A stretch of DNA of 64,000 nt from Vicia villosa (taxonomy: Eukaryota > Streptophyta > Magnoliopsida > Fabales > Fabaceae), in assembly GCF_029867415.1 (NCBI RefSeq), contig NC_081185.1, positions 48,043,791 through 48,107,790 of the forward strand, written 5' to 3'. Positions 57,554 to 64,000 of this stretch are shown in pieces. The notes beneath the pieces are model-generated. The model searched no databases. It was not told the DNA's origin and saw nothing but the letters and a program-made list of their open reading frames with translations. Position 1 is the first letter of the stretch, and the number at the start of each line of letters is the position of its first letter. The translations under genes were made by a program, and so were the position numbers.

Positions 57554-58932
57554 TTGTGGAAGAATAAAAAGCCCAACATTTCATATTTTCATCCTTTTGG
57601 ATGTGTTTGTTTTATTCTGAATACTAAAGATCATCTTGGTAAGTTTGATTCTAAGGCACAGAAGTGTTTCCTTCTTGGATATTCTGAACGCTCTAAAGGC
57701 TACAGAGTATACAATACTGAAACATTGGTTGTTGAAGAATCAGTCAATATCAGATTTGATGATAAGCTTGGGCTTGAAAAGCCAGAGCAGTTTGAGAATT
57801 TTGCAGATATAGATATCTCAATCTCAGAAGCTGAAGAACCAAGAAGCAAAGTATCAGAAGCCGAAGATTTCAAAAGCAAAGGATCAGAATATCAAGTTGC
57901 TGCCTCTTTAGAGAATCTCAGAATTTCTGAAGAGCCAACAGTCAGAAGATCTTCTAGACTCACCTCTGCTCACTCAGAAGATGTCATTCTTGGAAAGAAG
58001 AATGATCCTATCAGAACAAGAGCATTCCTTAAGAACAATGCAGAATGTCAATTAGGTCTTGTCTCTCTGATCGACCCAACTTCTGTTGATCAAGCTCTAG
58101 AAGATACAGATTGGATAATTGCCATGCAAGAAGAACTAAATCAGTTTACAAGGAATGATGTGTGGGATCTTGTTCCTAGACTAAAATGATTTAACATCAT
58201 TGGTACAAAGTGGGTCTTTAGAAACAAACTAAGCGAAAAGGGAGAAGTTGTAAGAAACAAAGCTAGATTGGTTGCTCAGGGCTATAGTCAGCAAGAAGGT
58301 ATTGACTATACAGAAACCTTTGCACTAGTGGCCAGGTTATAATCTATTCGCTTATTGATTTCCTTTGCCACTCAACATAACATCACTTTGTATCAGATGG
58401 ATGTTAAGAGTGCCTTCTTAAATGGTTATATAGATGAGGAAGTCTATGTCCACCAACCTCCTGGTTTTGAAGACTCTAAGTCTCCAGATCATGTTTTTAA
58501 ACTAAAGAAATCATTATACGGATTGAAGCAAGCTCCTAGAGCTTGGTATGAAAGATTAAGTTCTTTCCTTCTGGATAATGGTTTCACTAGAGGAAAAGTG
58601 GATACTACTATCTTTTGTAAAACCTTTAAAAAGGATCTTTTAATTTGTCAAATTTATGTTGATGATATTATATTTGGAACATCTAATGCTACACTTGGAC
58701 AGGAGTCTGCTAAGTCTATGCAGGTTGAGTTTGAAATGAGCATGATGGGAGAACTCAAGTACTTCCTTGGGATCCAGATCAATCAAACATCAGAAGGAAC
58801 GTATGTTCACCAAACCAAGTATGTGAAAGAACTTCTGAAGAAGTTTAATCTTTCTGAAAGCAAAGAAGCAAAGACTCCTATGCATCCAACGTGTATCTTA
58901 GGTAAGGATGAGGTAAGAAGGTAGATCAGAAG
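57554..58932 (+). pseudogene. pol: SIRE-type reverse transcriptase
   Basis: Same frame as the integrase. The linker region (CFLLGYSERSKGYRVYN) precedes RT, with TDWIIAMQEELNQF near 58110. Stops at 58187 and 58340 fall within the RT start. YQMDVKSAFLNGYIDEEVY, LYGLKQAPRAWYE and the active site IYVDDIIFG (near 58655) are intact. A stop at 58922 and a frame shift separate it from RNase H. Confidence 0.92.
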
Positions 58933-59598
58933 TTGTACAGAGGTATGATTGGATATCTTCTCTATCTGACTGCTTCTAGGCCTGACATCTTATTTAGTGT
59001 CTATTTGTGTGCTAGATTCCAATCAGATCCTAGAGAATCTCACTTAACAGCTGTTAAGAGAATTCTGAGGTATTTGAAAGGTACTATTAATGTTGGTTTA
59101 GTATACAGAAGATCTAAAGAGTACAGCTTAGTAGGATATTGTGATGCTGATTACGCTAGAGATAGAATTGAAAGAAAGAGTAATTCTGGAAGTTGTCAAT
59201 TTCTTGGAAGACATCTAATCTCCTGGTACATCAAGAACCAAGCTACCATTGCCCTCTCTACTACAGAAGCAGAATATGTTGCTGCTGCTGGATGTAGTAC
59301 ACAGATGCTCTGGATGAAGAGTCAGTTAGAAGATTATCAGATATATGAGAGTAACATTCCTATCTTCTGGGATAATACTTCTGCTATATGTTTATCTAAG
59401 AATCCAATCTTGCATTCCAAAGCTAAACATATTGAGATCAAACATCATTTCATTAGGGACTATGTTCAGAAGGGTGTTCTCTCTTTGAACTTCGTGGATA
59501 CAGACCATCAATGGGCTGATATCTTTACAAAACCCCTTGCTGAAGATAGGTTTAAGTTCATTCTGAAGAATATCAGTATGGACTTATGCCCAGAATGA
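58933..59598 (+). pseudogene. pol: SIRE-type RNase H
   Basis: Open for 221 codons in a new frame. GYLLYLTASRPDI, LVGYCDADYA (first Asp), STTEAEYVAAA (Glu), IFWDNTSAICLSKNP (Asp) and KHIEIKHHFIRD are the hallmarks of copia RNase H. It ends at 59596-59598 as the pol C-terminus. Confidence 0.92.
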
Positions 59599-60052
59599 GA
59601 AGATGAGAAGTTCTGACGTATGGATTAGTTCTGAAATGATTTTGTTTTATCTTCTAATAAGAAGTTCTGATACTGATCAATTCAGAAGTTCTTTTAAAGC
59701 AAAACAGATGTCACCAGCTTTCCAGATGTTGAACACGTGTTCACTCTATTTGGACAAGTACGCGTGCAGTTGAGGTGACGCCGCCCTAGGTAACTGTGCA
59801 AATCATTTCAAATATTACATTATCTCTCCTAACGTCATTTCTCATTAAATGCAATTGATTCTATGTTTTTCTGTAATCATATTTATTCAAACACACATTG
59901 CATTTCATTTCAAATCCGTTTCTATATAAACTCATCTTCACATCAATTCATTTTTTTTACACTCTCTCTCTTAATTCATTGTCTCTTTCGTTCATCTCTC
60001 TTTCTCATTGTTACATAAACCCTAGTTCTAAACCGAATCTTAGAGTATATTC
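59599..60052 (+). other. Spacer before envelope-like ORF
   Basis: Non-coding, becoming pyrimidine-rich at 59950-60010 (TCTCTCTC, CATCTCTCTTTCTC). The TATATAAA at 59922-59929 followed by this stretch could be a second promoter for the downstream ORF; this is inference. Confidence 0.45.
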
Positions 60053-60500
60053 ATGCTTTCATCCTCAAGTACTCAACAAAAAATGTCTTCTGCACATCTT
60101 GTTCAACACAAATATGGATACCATCTTTTGAAGACTTGTTCTATTCCTAATGAGGAACTGGAAGTTATTTGCAAAACTATGGTGGATTTTGACAATCTGT
60201 TGGAACATGGTTTCAAAACAAAGGATGCAATGTTGGTTCAAGGTTGGTCAAATTACTTTGAAAGACTGGTTGGACCAGTTTATCCTCTCTTGGTGATGGA
60301 TTTCTGGACTCATGCAACAGTTACTTCAACTGCTATCAATTAGGGCATGAAGTGGTTGTAACTGAGAAGATGATAAGGAAGCTTTATAGCCTTGATGATT
60401 CAGAAGAAATCACGTGTGCTCTCCCTGGTAGAGTTGATTGGGATAAGGTTGATAGAGAATTGGCTTCTTCTAGATCTGCACCCCATCAAACTACTTATTT

Positions 60501-61581
60501 CAGAGTCGGTCCTTTGAATTTGGGTGCCTTGGGCGAATCAAAAGACTGGTGCCCCTATAATTTTTTTAAAAGGATAAGAGAAATAATTGTATAAAAAACA
60601 CATTTTTATTTGACATTATGCAAAAAGAATAAGTATGGATATTTGAATCATTGTTTATACTACATCAAAACATAAACTACGGTAAATAGACTTATTATTC
60701 TTTTTCTTCTTCTTCTTGATCCGATCTTTTTTCCAATAAATAAATTGACCAAACTTTTAAAATTCTTTAAGTATCATCCTCTAGCATTTTTTGTTGCAAA
60801 ATCATTAATAATTTATTCATAATCAAGGTTCTTCAAAAAATATTTTCAATTAAAATCAACGTAAGACTATTTAAATATATCTTGTGGTATAGTATATCTC
60901 AAATAAGATTTTAATAACTTTTAATTTAGAAAAACTTCATTCAGCAGATGTAACACTGATAGAAATAATCAATATTATTCTATAAGTTATGCATGCAATA
61001 GAAAAATAATTAAAAGTCTTTAAAGAACCCAGTATCATATAGCTTGATTTTGATTCGGTTGTTAAAACTTAAAACTTCTAGAATAACTTTCAATTCTTCA
61101 AAAAAAAATTAACCATCAGGATCAAGAGAATCGTCATGTTTTAAACAAGTTTCAAGATGTTTATAACATGCTTTCAAGTCCCTATCAGATAATGATCTAA
61201 GTCTTTCAATACTAAACAAGAATCCAAAAATATTTTTATATGTGCTATACTGCTAAAATCTTCTATCAAGTGAGTCAATTGTTTGATCTACAATATATAA
61301 GAAATAGTGATTTCGGAAAGACTCTTCAGCAGACTCAAGATTCAGTTGTATGGGTTTAGATGGATTTTCATCAGTGTTGTTTTCTAGGAATTTGACATTT
61401 TTGAATAAACACACATTCAATCTCCATTTCATTTTCAATATTTTCAACACTAGTCTTAACATTTACAAATCCAGATTCTCTTTTAATATATATAGATGTT
61501 AAAAAATATTTTTTTTGGTGCCCCTAAAATTATGGGGCACTGGGCTCCCGCCCCGCGAGCCCGTGCTCAGGGCCACCCCTG
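60501..61581 (-). mobile_element. hAT element, copy 2
   Basis: 1081 bp with an 8-bp target duplication ACTTATTT (60493-60500 and 61582-61589). It has the same ends and the same length as the copy at 7204-8284, with only a few substitutions (for example near 60578, 60739 and 61545). Element plus duplication is 1089 bp, a multiple of three. Confidence 0.93.
60690..61462 (-). pseudogene. hAT transposase C-terminal remnant (copy 2)
   Basis: Identical in layout to the remnant at 7400-8165: 69 open codons ending SLDRRF, then LDPDG and EELKV blocks, then a broken hATC domain. The stops are shared between copies. Confidence 0.8.
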
Positions 61582-63201
61582 ACTTATTTGAATCCATCCT
61601 ATAGAGTGTGGGCTGAGATTATTCTGGGAACTATATATTATAGAAAGAGATCTATTGCTGCTACTTATGTAAATCAGGATCGGAAGTATGCACTTTTCTG
61701 CATTGGAAATGGTACTAAGGTTAATCTCTCAAGCATTCTATTTCAACATTGGAAGACAAATATTGAAGAATCAAGAGATGAAGAACGCAAGAAGTATCCA
61801 GATTTCAAGAAGAACACTATCCCTCTTGCCAGAATGATTTCAGACATTCTGATAGAAAGTGACTTGTTGGATCTTCTGAGAGCTGTTGGTACGCCCAAGT
61901 TCTTAACTGTCATTCAAGGACATGTTCTGAATGCCTTTGATCTACAAAGGATGCTTCTGATTGAGAAGGTAACTTCTATTCCAAGAATATTCCCAGATAT
62001 TCTGACTAGAAGAATTCCGGTTGAGAGCTTCTCAAATTTGTTCAAAGAAGAGCTTGACAAATCTGTTAAGCGTTATTTGAAGTCCTGTGTCATAGCTCAA
62101 TCTTCTGTTGATGCTGCGTGGATTCGAGGAAGAACTCTTCCATCTCTAGCTGAGTTGAAGAAGAAAGAACAGAAGAATAAAGAAAAGAGACTGAAGAGAA
62201 AAGCTTCAGAAGCAGAATCCAAGCCAGCTAAGAAGCCAAAGCTACCCTATAATCCTCTCAAGTTACAATCTGATGAATACCGTGATAGGCGCATCAAGAA
62301 AGCTTTTCGTGCAGATGTTGCTGCATGTTCTTCTCAGAAAAAGCCTCCTCTTTCTAATCCACAAAATACCTTCACCATCCCAAACAGTTTCCAACCACCT
62401 CCTTCTACCCAAATTCTGAACCCTGAACCACTAAATATCATTCCCCCAACACCTTCTCATATTCCACTTTCATCCATCCTCACCATAGATTCTACACCTT
62501 CTCTAACCCATCCCTTACCTTCAAGAAAATCCAAACCCTACTGCCTTCTGTACCCTGACTATCGATTCACCTTTAACCCTCTTGAACCATCTATTGATAT
62601 CTTCCTTGATCTGTTCAAGCTTATGTTCAGAAAAAGGATGGAAACCTTGAGAGCTGCTTATGACTCCAAGCTGGATCAAGCTGCTACTCGGAGATTATGG
62701 AGAATCTTTAGGAGATATTTTCAGGTTGATGTTATGAACATCCAGAGGAGATGCGTGGCTGAAGCATCTGGTTCTTCTGGTTGTCTTTTGGAAGCTGATG
62801 ATGGTAGGTACTATCATCCAATCAGAAATTGGAGATCTCTTGAGGAGAAGAAGTTTGTAGATGAGCTGGAAGATGAACCTTATCTCACAATGGTTGTATG
62901 GAAGCCTCAGTTTCTTATTCTGACTAGAGATTTCCAGTGGTTATTCAACTGGCTTAGGGAGAATCCTTCTGCGAAGGCACCAAACATGGTTATTCCTGAG
63001 GTTGAATATCTTTCAGAAGTTGCTGCTCCTGCACCTCCAAGAAGTCTGGCTGAAATTCTTCAGGCTCTTGAGAATGAAGATTCTGAAATTCCTGCACCAG
63101 ATTATTCTGAAGATGCTTCTATGTCAGAAGCTGATGCTGAGAAGCAAGATGCTGAGAAGCAAAGTGCTGAGAATCATCCTGCTGAGAAACTTCATGTTTA
63201 G

Positions 63202-63460
63202 GAAAATCAAGATGATGTTCTCATGTTAGATGCTGTTGTTGAGCATGCTATTCCACTCAATGATGGCTGTGAAGCTTCTTCTGGTGAACCCTCTCTTCTG
63301 GTGAAGACCATGGACTCTTCAAAAGAATCAAGCTGATCTAGCTTCTCGCTTGGATAAGCATGAAGACACTCACAATGAGTTTCGTTCATTCATGAAATTG
63401 CAGTCTGAAAGCACTTCTGAGATTCAAAGCCTTCTAGCAAAAATAGTCTCTAGGCTAGGC
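63202..63460 (+). pseudogene. Tail of envelope-like ORF after stop
   Basis: The frame of the envelope-like ORF continues past the TAG at 63199 for about 40 codons (ENQDDVLMLDAVV). After a shift, LASRLDKHEDTHNEF and a Ser/Glu-rich end stop near 63463. It probably belonged to the same protein. Confidence 0.55.
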
Positions 63461-63623
63461 TAGTCGTAGCCTTTTGGTCTTAGTTGTTTCTTAATTCTTG
63501 CATCTGTTTCCTGCATCTGTTTTGTATCTTCTGATATTTTCTGATGAATCAATGAATCTTTATCTTCTCTCAGTGTGTTTGTTTTTCATTTGAATCTTTT
63601 ATATTTCTTTTTGATGTTATGAC

Positions 63624-63638
63624 AAAAAGGGGGAGAAA
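63624..63638 (+). promoter_or_regulatory. SIRE polypurine tract
   Basis: AAAAAGGGGGAGAAA. The LTR start TGTTAGAAC does not follow at once. In the coding-less copia element a similar tract lies about 115 bp before a second one that abuts the LTR, so a second tract and the 3' LTR are expected beyond 64000. Confidence 0.65.
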
Positions 63639-64000
63639 ACGTGATAATTGATTTGATTTATTATATCAGTTGCTGGGAGTACGTCTCAAAATTTCAAACA
63701 AAATTTGCAAGTTCTATGTCTTTGAGATTTTTGCAAGATTGAAGACATTCTGAAAAAGCTCAACATGAGAAGCAAAGACATGGGGAAACGCAATTCTGTA
63801 AAGAAACATGCTCATGGAAATTGAAGCAAGCTTAGTGCTGTGAAGCTTCAAGATCAGAAGCAAGAAGGAAGAATGTTGTGATATTCTTGTGACAGAATAT
63901 ACTCTAACACATTCTTATCCCTTATATGTTCTGATACATATTTCTTTTAACAACTTATCAAAGTTTGCTCTGATACATGTTCTTTCTTAAAAGAATGTTC
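63639..64000 (+). other. SIRE 3' non-coding region
   Basis: No open frame or LTR start is seen up to the window edge. It contains ATCAGAAG-type motifs like the 5' LTR but does not align as an LTR beginning. Confidence 0.5.

Larger units (their letters stand above)
60053..63201 (+). pseudogene. SIRE envelope-like ORF, interrupted by hAT
   Basis: It starts near 60053 or at the internal ATG at 60083. It shifts frame near 60340 and continues as VVTEKMIRKLYSLDDSEE. At 60501 a hAT element enters; after it the same frame goes on from 61582 to 63201 (WAEIILGTIYYRKRSIAATY). This matches the legume proteins labelled envelope-like or putative plant transposon protein that follow pol in SIRE/Maximus elements. 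Visible features are a basic Lys-rich stretch (62160-62230), a Pro-rich middle (62340-62530), and an acidic Ala/Glu/Asp C-terminus with AEKQDAEKQ-like repeats. No clear signal peptide or membrane segment is seen, so a true envelope role is doubtful. Confidence 0.8.
53684..64000 (+). mobile_element. SIRE/Maximus-type copia retrotransposon, 3' end outside window
   Basis: 5' LTR 53684-54752, Met-tRNA-type primer site, gag, protease-integrase-RT-RNase H in copia order, an additional envelope-like ORF, and a polypurine tract at 63624. This arrangement is typical of the SIRE/Maximus lineage in legumes. At least nine stops or shifts interrupt gag-pol. A hAT element sits in the envelope-like ORF. The 3' LTR is not reached by 64000. 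Confidence 0.9.

Overview
This window contains no ordinary host gene that I can support. It is a block of nested transposable elements from a plant nuclear genome. A 22 kb Ogre-type (Ty3/gypsy, Tat lineage) retrotransposon, further Ogre-type LTR fragments, SIRE/Maximus-type copia elements and a chromodomain-carrying Ty3/gypsy element together suggest a large-genome legume, most likely tribe Fabeae (pea, vetch, lentil, faba bean). The species call is inference from element families.

Layout. (1) 1-7111: an L1-type LINE ORF2 on the minus strand, badly decayed. It is split by a CACTA-like DNA transposon (2187-6038), which itself holds part of an Ogre-type LTR in minus orientation. (2) 7112-51885: a chromovirus-like Ty3/gypsy element on the minus strand. 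Its 3' LTR (7112-13378) was hit by a 1081-bp hAT element and by an unrelated or distantly related LTR, now a solo LTR. Its integrase end lies at 13420-14975 and its RT and gag lie at 48095-50914. (3) Splitting those two halves is a coding-less copia-type element (14976-48094, plus strand). Its own 5' LTR is split by the complete Ogre element (15027-37267, target-site duplication GCAGC), and its interior holds another Ogre-type LTR fragment (39811-about 43838) that carries a palindromic MITE. (4) From 51886 the chromovirus 5' LTR is broken by a minus-strand Ogre-type LTR fragment. That fragment is cut at 53684 by a SIRE/Maximus-type copia element that runs off the right edge and carries a second copy of the same hAT element inside its envelope-like ORF.

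Age order agrees with nesting. By eye the outer chromovirus LTRs and the coding-less copia LTRs each differ by about 4-5 percent, while the Ogre LTRs differ by about 1 percent. The two hAT copies are nearly identical. All coding regions except Ogre ORF1 carry stops or frameshifts, so nothing here looks autonomous in its present form. The Ogre is closest to intact, with two in-frame stops, and shows an intron whose removal keeps frame between protease and reverse transcriptase.

The most interesting signals are non-coding. Several groups of hairpins have stems whose sequence changes while pairing is kept. They are: a four-module array just after the Ogre pol stop (29508-29690), two of whose hairpins have covarying 8-bp stems and a GAAA-capped tip; a long foldback shared with compensatory changes by two divergent Ogre-type LTRs (43213-43387 and 52460-52624); three hairpins with a common core in the young Ogre LTR (18757-18898); a 17-bp perfect stem just before Ogre ORF1; and three covarying hairpins in the solo LTR (10487-10631). 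These are candidates for conserved structured RNA in plant LTR retrotransposons.
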